This document shows, piece after piece, positions 16,814 through 24,639 of a stretch of 33,031 nucleotides of DNA (positions are counted from its first letter, which is position 1; the number at the start of each line of letters is the position of its first letter). The notes below the pieces were generated by a model, which saw nothing but the letters and a program-made list of their open reading frames with translations, did not search any database and had not been told where the DNA came from. Origin of the DNA: Calothrix sp. HK-06 (lineage in GTDB: Bacteria; Cyanobacteriota; Cyanobacteriia; Cyanobacteriales; Nostocaceae); the NCBI RefSeq assembly GCF_001904745.1, contig NZ_MRCD01000098.1:1-33031 (forward strand), in the 5' to 3' direction. Position numbers and translations under genes: made by a program.

Positions 16814-17386
16814 TACTACATCAATCGCGTTAATTAATGTTTCGACTATCCACTCGAAACTATCGTCTACTGATTGTGAAAACAAAAATAATCCTGCTTT
16901 GTCTGCCAAAACAAATCCGTGCAGCATTGTGTTAAACATTCGCGCAGCATGAATGGTTTCATCTTGACTCAAAGCAAATCCCCCAAACACTTTGGCGTAA
17001 AATGCTATAAGTCGTTGAATAATAGGTGCAAACTCTGGGTCTTCTAACTGTAATGGGTGATTGGTTACCACTTTATATAGTGCTGGACTTTCACGCGCGC
17101 AACTTCTATAGGTATAAGCAGCAGTTTTTAACAACTCCCTTTTATCCTCTATACCTTCAGTATTCTGAAAGTACACATCTAAAAATCGGCGCCAACCTTC
17201 CAACACCACCGCGCGCCGCAATGCTTCGTTTCCAGAAAAGTGATTATATATAGATGGCGCCTGAATTCCTAGCTCTCTAGCAACCCGGTTTACCCCTAAT
17301 GCTAATTCACCTTCTTTATGTAGACAAGCAATGGCAGCTTCTACGATATCTTTTTGTGTTAGCGTTTGCCCTTTTGGACGTGGCAT
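16802..17386 (-). CDS. TetR-family transcriptional regulator
   Basis: A 194-residue TetR regulator. The N-terminal helix-turn-helix spans about 28-50 (GVNRVARELGIQAPSIYNHF). The ligand domain contains YRSCARESPALYKVV, typical of the TetR C-terminal WHG-like group. The frame opens at a TTG (17401), but MPRPKGQTLTQ from the ATG at 17386 is the natural start. A perfect 40-bp palindrome lies just upstream and is the obvious candidate operator for autoregulation. The Rieske oxygenase follows and is the probable target. The last codons are repeat-derived. Confidence 0.88.
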   Translation of the reverse strand: MPRPKGQTLTQKDIVEAAIACLHKEGELALGVNRVARELGIQAPSIYNHFSGNEALRRAVVLEGWRRFLDVYFQNTEGIEDKRELLKTAAYTYRSCARESPALYKVVTNHPLQLEDPEFAPIIQRLIAFYAKVFGGFALSQDETIHAARMFNTMLHGFVLADKAGLFLFSQSVDDSFEWIVETLINAIDVVGAG

Positions 17387-17404
17387 ATTGTAATTTGGCA
17401 ATAA

Positions 17405-17444
17405 AAAACTAACACCATTAGTTTAAACTAATGGTGTTAGTTTT
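17405..17444. promoter_or_regulatory. Perfect 40-bp palindrome, likely TetR operator
   Basis: Every base from 17405 to 17424 pairs with its mirror in 17425-17444; the centre is GTTTAAAC and each half carries CTAACACCATTAG. It is 18 bases upstream of the tetR start and 21 bases past the stop of the 17466 gene. On the minus strand it is followed by a T-rich stretch, so it might also terminate the upstream gene. Length and symmetry favour an operator for the TetR protein. Confidence 0.6.
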
Positions 17445-17465
17445 GTCGAGCCATAAATTTGTTAA

Positions 17466-17882
17466 TTAGTCAAACACGTACTTTTCAGCAACTTTCCAGT
17501 AACGTGAGAAGCGCTTGAGGTCGATGTAACCGTCGTAGTCAAAGAAGGGGTCTACCTCAAACACTTCTAGTTCAAGGCTTTTTTCAATTTCATCACAAAT
17601 CTTGTTAAACCGAGGACTGGGACTATCTGTGGTGACAACTTGAGTAGCGTTGTTTTCTTTGGCAAATGCTAAAACTTCTTTTGCTACGTCACCACGCCGA
17701 ATAGTAACAGGTAATTCCAGCAAGCATTCGTAAATAAACGTAATACGCTTGAGACTAATTTGCCATTCATCAAGTAAAGCATCATCCCATACCCAGATAG
17801 CAGGGGCGCCTGGGTATTCTTCGAGTGCAGGGTTTTTGGGACTGAGACAGTCACCGTTTACCCAGATTATTGGTTTTGCCAT
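17466..17882 (-). CDS. Stand-alone photolyase N-terminal-domain protein
   Basis: A 138-residue protein resembling the alpha/beta N-terminal domain of photolyases and cryptochromes: IIWVNGDCLSPKNPAL at the start, AIWVWDDALLDEW, then the diagnostic LPVTIRRGDVAKEVLAFAKE and ATQVVTTDSPSPR. The FAD-binding domain is absent from this protein. A separate gene with only the FAD-binding domain lies at 22968-23819 on the same strand, so the two may form a split photolyase or cryptochrome-like pair, now separated by the 18191-22866 block (inference). The ATG at 17882 matches the domain start. Confidence 0.78.
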   Translation of the reverse strand: MAKPIIWVNGDCLSPKNPALEEYPGAPAIWVWDDALLDEWQISLKRITFIYECLLELPVTIRRGDVAKEVLAFAKENNATQVVTTDSPSPRFNKICDEIEKSLELEVFEVDPFFDYDGYIDLKRFSRYWKVAEKYVFD

Positions 17883-18190
17883 GAGGTCAGTTGAATAATT
17901 GCTACCAGGGTGTTATTGAATTTTAAGCTTAGTGAAAATAAAGTTCAACGGCGCCTAAAAGTGATTATTAAGCAATTATAAAAATTATGTAATTTTTCGG
18001 ATTCAATTTGTATTTGATACTCGTTATGATGTAACTATAAGAAATGTAAAGAGTCAAATATTAAATTTAAATTTAATTTAGTACAAAATAACTTATTTTA
18101 CATTAAATTTTCTGGTTTAGAGAATAATAAATTCGATATTTTAGTAGCATCAATTAATTCATATGTATTACAAAAACAAAAATTAAGGGT
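17883..18190. other. AT-rich left flank of the defence block
   Basis: No gene is seen. One GGCGCC at about 17950 marks native-looking DNA; from about 17990 on the sequence is very AT-rich, like the operon that follows. It should carry the promoter of that operon. I looked for att-like direct repeats shared with 22867-22967 and found only a short AATTTGTAT match, which is not convincing. Confidence 0.5.
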
Positions 18191-20194
18191 ATGGCATCTA
18201 TCAAAAATTTTTCTGGTCAAGATATTATTAGCCAAATAAATAGTAATTACTGAAGTGGAAAATCAGATTTAGGTAAAGATTTTTTTTCTTCTTGCTTGAA
18301 GTACTGTAATAGATACAGACGCGCAGTTGGTTATTTTTCAAGTGGAGCTTTAATTGTTTGGTCAGGGGCGCTCGAAGAAATATTAGCAGATGATGTTAAA
18401 ATTCAGTTAATTATATCTCCTAATTTATCAATTGAAGATAAAGAAGCTTTACAGCGAGCTTTGGATGAAGCCGAAAGGCAAAAGTTGCAACAGACTATTG
18501 CTGATAAAATTATTACAGATGCTTTAAATAGCCCAGAAAAGCTTAATACTGCTGATGTGAGATTAGAGTTATTAGCTTGGTTAGTAGCTAACGAACGGTT
18601 GATTATTCGCTTCGCATTTCCTGAGCATGTGGAAGATGCTGGTATTTTCCATGAGAAAATAGGTATTTTTGATTTTCCTTGGGGAGACACTATTGCATTT
18701 ACTGGTTCTGCAAATGAGTCAAGCATGGGTCACAGTAGAAATTATGAATCAATTGATGTTTACCGTAGCTGGTTGAGTGCAGATAAAGAACGAGTCAAAA
18801 CAAAAGAAGATGAGTTTGAAGAAGCTTGGGCAGGTCAAGCACAAGGGCTAAAAGTTATACCTCTTTCAGAAGAGACAATTCAATTAATAAAAATCAATGC
18901 TCCTACTAAAAAACCAGCTATTTCATCGAAGAATAAAACCATTACTCCCCCGAACTCTAGAAATAAAGTATTAGAGCCAAAAGTTCATGAAGAAAAGTGG
19001 CACCATCAAGACGAAGCGGTAGAAAACTTTTTGCAGGTAGGACATGGTGTTTTAGAAATGGCTACTGGTACAGGTAAAACACGTACTACAACTAAAATAC
19101 TAAGTCGCCTAAATGATGAGGGAAAGCTAGATGCAATTATTATTAGTACTGAAGGAACAGACTTACTTGAACAGTGGACTAGAGAAATTGAACCTTGGTC
19201 TATTAGGTGCCCTAAGCCATTTCGAGTTTTAAAGCATTATGCTGCACATCATCAATTAGAAAGCTTTGTTAATAATTGCAAAGGAGCAGTGCTTATTGTC
19301 TCAAGAGAAAAGCTTGCATCTTTATTTAAAAGGCTTGCAATTGAAAAACGAAAACGAATAATTATTGTACATGATGAAGTACATGGCTTAGGTAGTCCAG
19401 CACTTCGCCAATCTCTAGCTGGTCAACATCAAACTTTTGGGTATCGATTAGGGTTAAGTGCAACTCCTGAAAGAGAATACGATATAGAAGGAACCCAGTT
19501 TATTTTTCAAGAATTAGGAAATGTAGTTTTTCAATTTGGATTAGAAGATGCAATAAAACAAGGTATACTTTGTGAGTTTGATTATATTCCTCTATATTAC
19601 CAATTAAGAGAGAACGACAAGCAAAGGCTTAGGCAAGTTTACAATAAACAAAGTGCGCGCGCACAAGCAGAAAATCCAATGAGCCAAACAGAAATTTGGA
19701 TAGAACTTGCACGTGTTTACAAAACTGCTGAACAAAAGCCAGATATATTCGCTAGTTTCTTGCGTGACTACTCTCAATATGTTCGTTCGACAATTATTTT
19801 TGTTGACAATCAAGAATATGGCTTTAAACTCTTAGAAACTATTCATAATTATACATATAAATATCGTACCTATTATGCTGAAGACGACAGAGCAAATCTA
19901 GTAGAATTCGCGAATGGTAATATCGATTGTTTAATAACTTGTCATAGAATTTCACAGGGTATCGATATTCAAAACCTTCAAAATGTTATACTGTTCTCAT
20001 CATCTCGTGCCAGATTAGAAACGATTCAGCGAATAGATCGTTGTTTGCGCGTTAATCCAAATTTTCCAGAAAAAAAGGCTACGGTTATTGACTTTGTTTT
20101 ACAATCAGAACCTAATGAAGATAAGGATATAATTAGCGCTGACGAAGAACGTTATCTCTGGTTATCAGAACTTTCAAATACTAGGAGAAAATAA
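18191..20194 (+). CDS. PLD-nuclease / SF2 helicase fusion, in-frame TGA at codon 21
   Basis: First gene of the putative defence operon. From the ATG at 18191 (AAGGG just upstream) the frame runs 20 codons to a TGA at 18251, then continues SGKSDLGKDFFSSCLKYC with no break into the main protein. The uninterrupted part from a TTG at 18296 encodes 632 residues; positions below count from it. A phospholipase D-type nuclease domain comes first, with H119-x-K121 and GSAN at 137-140. A superfamily 2 helicase follows: Walker A ATGTGKT (256-262), DEVH box (360-363), SAT (388-390) and a late QRIDRCLR motif. This architecture is known from several prokaryotic defence loci. Either the TGA inactivates the gene, or translation restarts or reads through. 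TTG 18296 has no Shine-Dalgarno. Confidence 0.85.
18251..18253 (+). other. In-frame TGA inside the helicase frame
   Basis: The TGA separates 20 codons that begin at a good ATG/Shine-Dalgarno from a segment that is plainly protein-like and in the same frame. No in-frame ATG or GTG follows before the conserved YRRAVGYFSSGAL region, only a TTG at 18296. Confidence 0.75.
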
Positions 20195-20199
20195 TACCA

Positions 20200-20391
20200 A
20201 TGTCACTAGACCCAGAAGTTATTCAAGCTATTAAAGATACGGTTAGAGAAGAAAAACAACCGGAAACTGTTGCCAATAGGTTAATAGCTTGGTTGAGAGA
20301 AATGTGTAATTCATCATTAAGTTTAGAGGAACACAGTGTATACATTGAAACAGTTCGTAAAGCAATTATTGTAAATGATACTGAGGATTAG
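20200..20391 (+). CDS. Small protein associated with the CxC ATPase
   Basis: A 63-residue acidic, helical protein (MSLDPEVIQAIKDTVREEKQ ... VANRLIAWLREM ... SVYIETVRKAI). It begins 5 bases after the helicase stop and ends 2 bases before the ATPase start, so all three are cotranscribed. Its size and place suggest an adaptor or assembly subunit for the ATPase. From memory, and unverified, public databases carry a family name for small proteins tied to CxC-motif ATPases in DNA-modification-type systems, which would fit. No catalytic motif is seen. Confidence 0.72.
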   Translation: MSLDPEVIQAIKDTVREEKQPETVANRLIAWLREMCNSSLSLEEHSVYIETVRKAIIVNDTED

Positions 20392-20393
20392 TT

Positions 20394-22370
20394 ATGAAAA
20401 TAGAAATTATTGGTTGGAGAAGTGAAGGTTTACGATGTCCAGATGTAGAAATTAACCTTCTAAAAGCAAATAATAAACCTGCTCGTGTTACGTTGATCCA
20501 AATGCCAAATGGTACTGGCAAAACTACTACGTTAACAATGATACGAGCAGCTTTAACAGGTGAAGCAAGAACTTGGACTAAAAATCAAATTCTAGATTTG
20601 CGTAGACCCGGTGATGATAACTCAAAAGCTTTTTTTATATTAAACCTAAGAATTGACGATAAACCTTTAACCTTTGAAGTGGAACTTGATTTTGAAACAT
20701 GTACAGCAAAGTACCGTACTACGGCGCCTGGAAGTGGTGGTATTAAAGAAGGTTGGAAACCACCAAGCAGCGTTATGATGTTCTTAAGTGATAAATTTAT
20801 ACCACTATTTATCTTTGATGGAGAATATGCGAATGATTTATTAGACCATAACAAATCAGAAGCTTCGCAAGCGATAGATGCCCTATTTCAATTATATTTA
20901 CTAGAAGAAATCAAGAATATAGCTCAAAAGGGCTGGGATGAAAGCACAAAAAATAAATCCAATTCTAGTATAGCTTTGACAAAAAGGGAAAACAGAGTTA
21001 CTAGCCTGAAAAGAAGGATTATAGCAGTTGAGACTGAAAAAAATCAATTAGAAAAAAAATTAACAAACCTGGAGTCAGAAATTCTTAATTTAGAACAAAA
21101 AATTAATGATAATATTAGTAAGACTACAGAAGTGAGCGACAAATACCAAATTGCAAGAGATAAAGAATCGGAAGCGACAAATAGCGTTCGTAATTCTGCT
21201 AATAACTTGATGAATTTACTTCGTAAACCTCATGCTTTACATGAAGCATTTTCAAATTCTCTTTTAGAATTAAGAAATCAGTTAGACAAGTTAAAACTCC
21301 CAGCAAGTACATCTCGACAGTTTTTTTTAGAATTATTAGAAGAACCAGACTGTATTTGTGGGCGCCCACTTAACGAAATCACTCGCAACATCATAAATAA
21401 ACGCGCAAGTTCATATCTTGCGGAAGATACTTCCGGTTTCTTAAATGCTCTTAAAACTAATATTGCGAATCAGTTAACAGATACTTCTAAAGATTATAAT
21501 AAACAGTTGATTAATTCAGTAGAAAAACTCAAAAATAACATCATCTCAAGAGATTTAGCAATTACCGAAGTCAATACTTTAAAAAGAATATTAATTGAAC
21601 AAGGTAATGAGGAACTTAAACAATGGCAGCAATCTATAGATGAAAAAAAGCAAGAATTTGACAAGGTATCAAGTAAATTAAAGGAAATTAAACGTCCTCA
21701 GAGTGTAGTAGATAGAGATTCAGATACTCAAATATGTTTACAAGCATTGAACAAGTTTCTTAGAGATGCAGAAATAGATCTGGCAGATATTACTAAAACC
21801 AGAGATTTGTATAAAAGAACAGAGATACTTAAAAGTATAATTGATAAATCTTTACAAAAATCTCGTGAAAATTTACGTATATCAATTGTTAAAGATTGTA
21901 ATAAGAGGTTGGAAAAAGTTTTATATCAAGACCCTATTCGGATTAAAGAAGTAGACCGTTCATTAAAATTACTTAATCAAACTAGTGGAAGTGCAGGACA
22001 AGTACTATCTGTAGGTTACATATTTTTAACAACACTTTTGAATAGAGGGCAACATCAATTTCCGTTAGTAGTAGATAGCCCTGCAAACCCTATTTCTATT
22101 GCAGTAAGAAGGCAGATTGGGAGATTAATTCCTTCTCTTTGTAACCAGTTTGTTGCTTTTACTATTTCTTCTGAAAGACAAGGTTTTACAGAATCTATAT
22201 ATACTAATTGCCCAGATGATATTAAGCTCATAACTTTATTTAGGAAAACAAATGGAACAAATAATTTAATAAATACACTACCAAAACATGGTGTCACTAT
22301 CAATGCAAATGCAGTACTTGTAGAAGGTAAAGAATATTTTGATAGTTTTGATTTAAAAGAAGATATTTGA
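20394..22370 (+). CDS. SMC/DndD-like ATPase with CxC hook
   Basis: A 658-residue ATPase of the Rad50/SMC/DndD type. Walker A is PNGTGKTT (38-45). FIFDGEYANDLL follows at about 139-150, in the region where DndD proteins have a similar FDGE segment. A coiled coil runs from about 190 to 300; at its tip is C320-I-C322-GRPL, a reduced zinc-hook-like CxC motif. A second coiled coil runs about 360-520. The signature helix is SGSAGQVLSVGY (531-542) and Walker B is PLVVDSP (557-563), with serine where many ABC ATPases have the catalytic glutamate. Such ATPases usually sense or bridge DNA and license a partner nuclease, here presumably the PLD-helicase. Confidence 0.85.
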   Translation: MKIEIIGWRSEGLRCPDVEINLLKANNKPARVTLIQMPNGTGKTTTLTMIRAALTGEARTWTKNQILDLRRPGDDNSKAFFILNLRIDDKPLTFEVELDFETCTAKYRTTAPGSGGIKEGWKPPSSVMMFLSDKFIPLFIFDGEYANDLLDHNKSEASQAIDALFQLYLLEEIKNIAQKGWDESTKNKSNSSIALTKRENRVTSLKRRIIAVETEKNQLEKKLTNLESEILNLEQKINDNISKTTEVSDKYQIARDKESEATNSVRNSANNLMNLLRKPHALHEAFSNSLLELRNQLDKLKLPASTSRQFFLELLEEPDCICGRPLNEITRNIINKRASSYLAEDTSGFLNALKTNIANQLTDTSKDYNKQLINSVEKLKNNIISRDLAITEVNTLKRILIEQGNEELKQWQQSIDEKKQEFDKVSSKLKEIKRPQSVVDRDSDTQICLQALNKFLRDAEIDLADITKTRDLYKRTEILKSIIDKSLQKSRENLRISIVKDCNKRLEKVLYQDPIRIKEVDRSLKLLNQTSGSAGQVLSVGYIFLTTLLNRGQHQFPLVVDSPANPISIAVRRQIGRLIPSLCNQFVAFTISSERQGFTESIYTNCPDDIKLITLFRKTNGTNNLINTLPKHGVTINANAVLVEGKEYFDSFDLKEDI

Positions 22371-22383
22371 TAACTGGGTAAAC

Positions 22384-22866
22384 ATGTCTAGATTTTTTAG
22401 ATTACGTCAAGATGCGGAAAGCTGGTTCTCTAATATATTTGAAAAACCAATTGAGACTAAGTTTGATATTTATTATTTTTGTTTGATGCTAGGTTTAGCA
22501 ACAGGCAGATATAGTAAGAATAAAGAAGGCACAGAGTTCATAGATTACTTTATTGCTGATTATGCTTCTTACCAAACCTTAATTATTGGACTGCTTGTTA
22601 TAACAGAATTAAATAAAAGAGGAATTGGTATCAAAGAAAGAAATGAAATCAGTAGCCTTTTTAAAGAGTTTATTGATACAGCAACAAGGACTAATCTTAC
22701 TGATGAGGCTATAGATAAGTTGAATGGATATGCTAGCGGTGGTTATGAATACCTTACAGAGAAAATTGATACTAAACCGTATCATGTTGAAGAGTTTCTA
22801 ATTACATACTACAATTTATTCAATGAAGCTATAGAAAATAATCCACAATGGTTATCTAGCGTTTAA
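22384..22866 (+). CDS. Unknown protein, last gene of the defence operon
   Basis: A 160-residue protein I cannot assign. It begins 13 bases after the ATPase stop and shares the AT-rich codon use of the operon. It is predicted mostly helical, with FDIYYFCLMLGLATGRYSKNKEG as the most distinctive stretch, IADYASYQTLIIGLLVITEL (hydrophobic but probably a buried helix), and a C-terminal half rich in Tyr and acidic residues. No enzyme motif is visible. By position it is a core component of the system. Possible roles are DNA binding, target recognition or toxin/effector control. Confidence 0.65.
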   Translation: MSRFFRLRQDAESWFSNIFEKPIETKFDIYYFCLMLGLATGRYSKNKEGTEFIDYFIADYASYQTLIIGLLVITELNKRGIGIKERNEISSLFKEFIDTATRTNLTDEAIDKLNGYASGGYEYLTEKIDTKPYHVEEFLITYYNLFNEAIENNPQWLSSV

Positions 22867-22883
22867 GATTATTTTCAAGCTCT

Positions 22884-22909
22884 AAATTTGTATGTATTAT
22901 TACAAATTT
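22884..22909 (+). terminator. AT-rich stem-loop after the defence operon
   Basis: AAATTTGTA (22884-22892) pairs exactly with TACAAATTT (22901-22909) across an 8-base loop, 17 bases past the last stop of the operon. The stem is weak and the downstream T-rich run is poor. A GC-rich palindromic repeat at about 22934-22955 follows, before the convergent minus gene, and may do the actual terminating. Confidence 0.4.
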
Positions 22910-22967
22910 ACGAATGAGATAATTATTTTGAAGGACAGGCAGGCCGCCTATCCTACAAGAATTTGAT

Positions 22968-23819
22968 TTACTTTCTGCGTTTGCCTTTTTGCCAGCTTTG
23001 GCTGTTGTCTTTTTTGACGAATTCACCTTTGGGAAATAGTTTGGCTTCTAGTTTTTCGTAGCTGCCTTCAAAGTCGCATTTTCCGTAGAGTGGGCATTTT
23101 TTGCAGTAGACTCCTTCGGTGTAGCGCTCTAGGTTTTCGCGGTTGAAGAAGTAGGGTTTGTGGCTGAAGGTGCTGGCTACCCATTGCCAGGACATGTTAT
23201 TACTTGCTGGGTCGCCATCTAATAGGTGTTCGAGGAACCATTTTGTGCCTTCTTGCCAACGAACTCGGCGCCAGTGAACGATATAGGCAGCTAACCACAT
23301 TCGCATATGGTTATGTAAATAGCCAATTTCTCGGAGGTCACGACTAAAACTATCTATACATACGAGTCCAGTTGTACCTTCGCGGATGTCTTGAGGTAAT
23401 TCTGTGGCGTATTCCGAAGCACTATATCCGGTTTTATATTCTTCTTGGTCTTTCCAGATACCGTCACCTAGTTTCATGTAAAGTCTTTGCCAGTAGTCAC
23501 GCCAGCCTAATTCGTTGACAAATTTAGCCGCTTCGTCTTGGTTGCGAATTTTACTAAAAGCAAAATCTCTGGCTTCGCGTAACCCTAATACGCCGTAGCG
23601 AATGTAAGGGGACAAACGAGTTACGGCGCCTGTTAAAAAGTTACGTGATTTTGCGTACTTAACGGGGTCAACTTTTTGAAGTGCTGCCACTGCTGCTTGG
23701 CGCCCACCAATAATTTGACTAATATGGTCGTCGCGTTCTGCTGCTTCAGGAAATTGCTTTTTTAAATATGTCCCCAACTCTTCGCGGTTAGCAAAGTCGC
23801 GTCGCATGTCGTTAGTCAT
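22968..23819 (-). CDS. Photolyase/cryptochrome FAD-binding-domain protein
   Basis: A 283-residue protein matching only the helical FAD-binding half of photolyases: LSPYIRYGVLGLREA, FVNELGWRDYWQRLY, the flavin-contact region YLHNHMRMWLAAYIVHWRRV, and LDGDPASNNMSWQWVASTFS with PYFFNREN. These are the most conserved parts of the domain. The N-terminal antenna-binding domain is missing and may be supplied by the 17466-17882 protein. A C-terminal CKKCPLYGKC cluster (three cysteines) could bind a metal, but falls one short of a standard FeS set. Repair activity cannot be judged from this. Confidence 0.85.
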   Translation of the reverse strand: MTNDMRRDFANREELGTYLKKQFPEAAERDDHISQIIGGRQAAVAALQKVDPVKYAKSRNFLTGAVTRLSPYIRYGVLGLREARDFAFSKIRNQDEAAKFVNELGWRDYWQRLYMKLGDGIWKDQEEYKTGYSASEYATELPQDIREGTTGLVCIDSFSRDLREIGYLHNHMRMWLAAYIVHWRRVRWQEGTKWFLEHLLDGDPASNNMSWQWVASTFSHKPYFFNRENLERYTEGVYCKKCPLYGKCDFEGSYEKLEAKLFPKGEFVKKDNSQSWQKGKRRK

Positions 23820-23913
23820 TAGTTAGTAGATTGGTGTGTAAGTCGTATTTAGAGTAAACTATAAGTATTGTTCGGCTAAGTTAGTTATATTTTTTACCAA
23901 TAATGATAAAAAT

Positions 23914-24594
23914 GTGAATAATTACTTTGCGAAAAGTTTTATACTTCATGTTCTCCTAGTTTTTTCTCCGGTTCCCTTATTATATTTACTGCTATCGAGA
24001 TTTGGTTACGTCATTCCAATTACTGATTTGCCAGGGATGTTATGTATTAGCGGTTGTGCTTCGCAGTCTTTTGTTCATACACCAGTAAGAGGGTATGAAT
24101 TGCTTAATATGGATAAACCTTTAAATAAGCTAGTTAACGAAACGATAGATAAGAGTAAAACTTCAATTTTGATTGAAAAATCAAAGTACCGTTTGACGCT
24201 TTATTATAACCAGATACCGATTAAATCTTATCCTGTGGTGTTTGGCGCCAATCCTGTAGGGGATAAATTACACGAAGGAGATAATCGTACTCCCGAAGGA
24301 TTACTTAAAATTAAGGACTTGTACCCCCATCCACAATGGTCAAAGTTTATGTGGTTGGACTACCCAAACAGGGAATCTTGGAAAAAACACCTACTCGCAA
24401 AGTCAGAAGGGGAGTTTGATTGGTTTTTGCCTGTTGGTGGACAAGTTGGAATTCACGGTATTCCTCTAGGTAGTGACGGAATTATAGATAAACGGCAAAA
24501 CTGGACTTTGGGATGTCTTTCGTTAAAGAATAAAGATGTTGATGAATTATACGAAGTTGTGCAGCGAGGTACTGTAGTAGAAATATTACCCTAA
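23914..24594 (+). CDS. L,D-transpeptidase (YkuD) lipoprotein-like
   Basis: A 226-residue exported protein. An N-terminal membrane helix (about 9-28) is followed by ISGC at 45-48, which resembles a lipobox but lies unusually far from the N-terminus. The YkuD catalytic domain covers about 84-226 (ILIEKSKYRLTLYYN at its start); catalytic residues are H181 in IHGIPLGS and C201 in TLGCLSLKN. L,D-transpeptidases cross-link peptidoglycan or attach proteins to it in the periplasm. The start is a GTG at 23914, because the nearby ATG is followed at once by a stop in its own frame. It lies 45 bases before the pseudokinase gene, separated by the heptamer array. Confidence 0.86.
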   Translation: MNNYFAKSFILHVLLVFSPVPLLYLLLSRFGYVIPITDLPGMLCISGCASQSFVHTPVRGYELLNMDKPLNKLVNETIDKSKTSILIEKSKYRLTLYYNQIPIKSYPVVFGANPVGDKLHEGDNRTPEGLLKIKDLYPHPQWSKFMWLDYPNRESWKKHLLAKSEGEFDWFLPVGGQVGIHGIPLGSDGIIDKRQNWTLGCLSLKNKDVDELYEVVQRGTVVEILP

Positions 24595-24601
24595 AATTAT
24601 T

Positions 24602-24636
24602 CTGCACTCAGTACTCTGCACTCAGCACTCAGTACT
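24602..24636. repeat. Five tandem heptamers, C(A/T)G(C/T)ACT
   Basis: Five exact-length 7-base units run without gaps: CTGCACT, CAGTACT, CTGCACT, CAGCACT, CAGTACT. The array ends 3 bases before the ATG of the next gene and fills the site where its Shine-Dalgarno would be. The unit matches the CAGCACT array at 5508-5528. Confidence 0.9.
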
Positions 24637-24639
24637 ATT

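Noticed and set aside
18251-18253. Selenocysteine or pyrrolysine reading of the TGA/TAA codons
   Set aside because: No selenocysteine-insertion hairpin was identified and cyanobacteria are not known for such recoding; mutation or sequencing error is simpler.
17883-22967. att-type direct repeats at the ends of the defence block
   Set aside because: Only a short AT-rich 9-mer (AATTTGTAT) is shared by both flanks, which is expected by chance; no integrase or tRNA gene is present.
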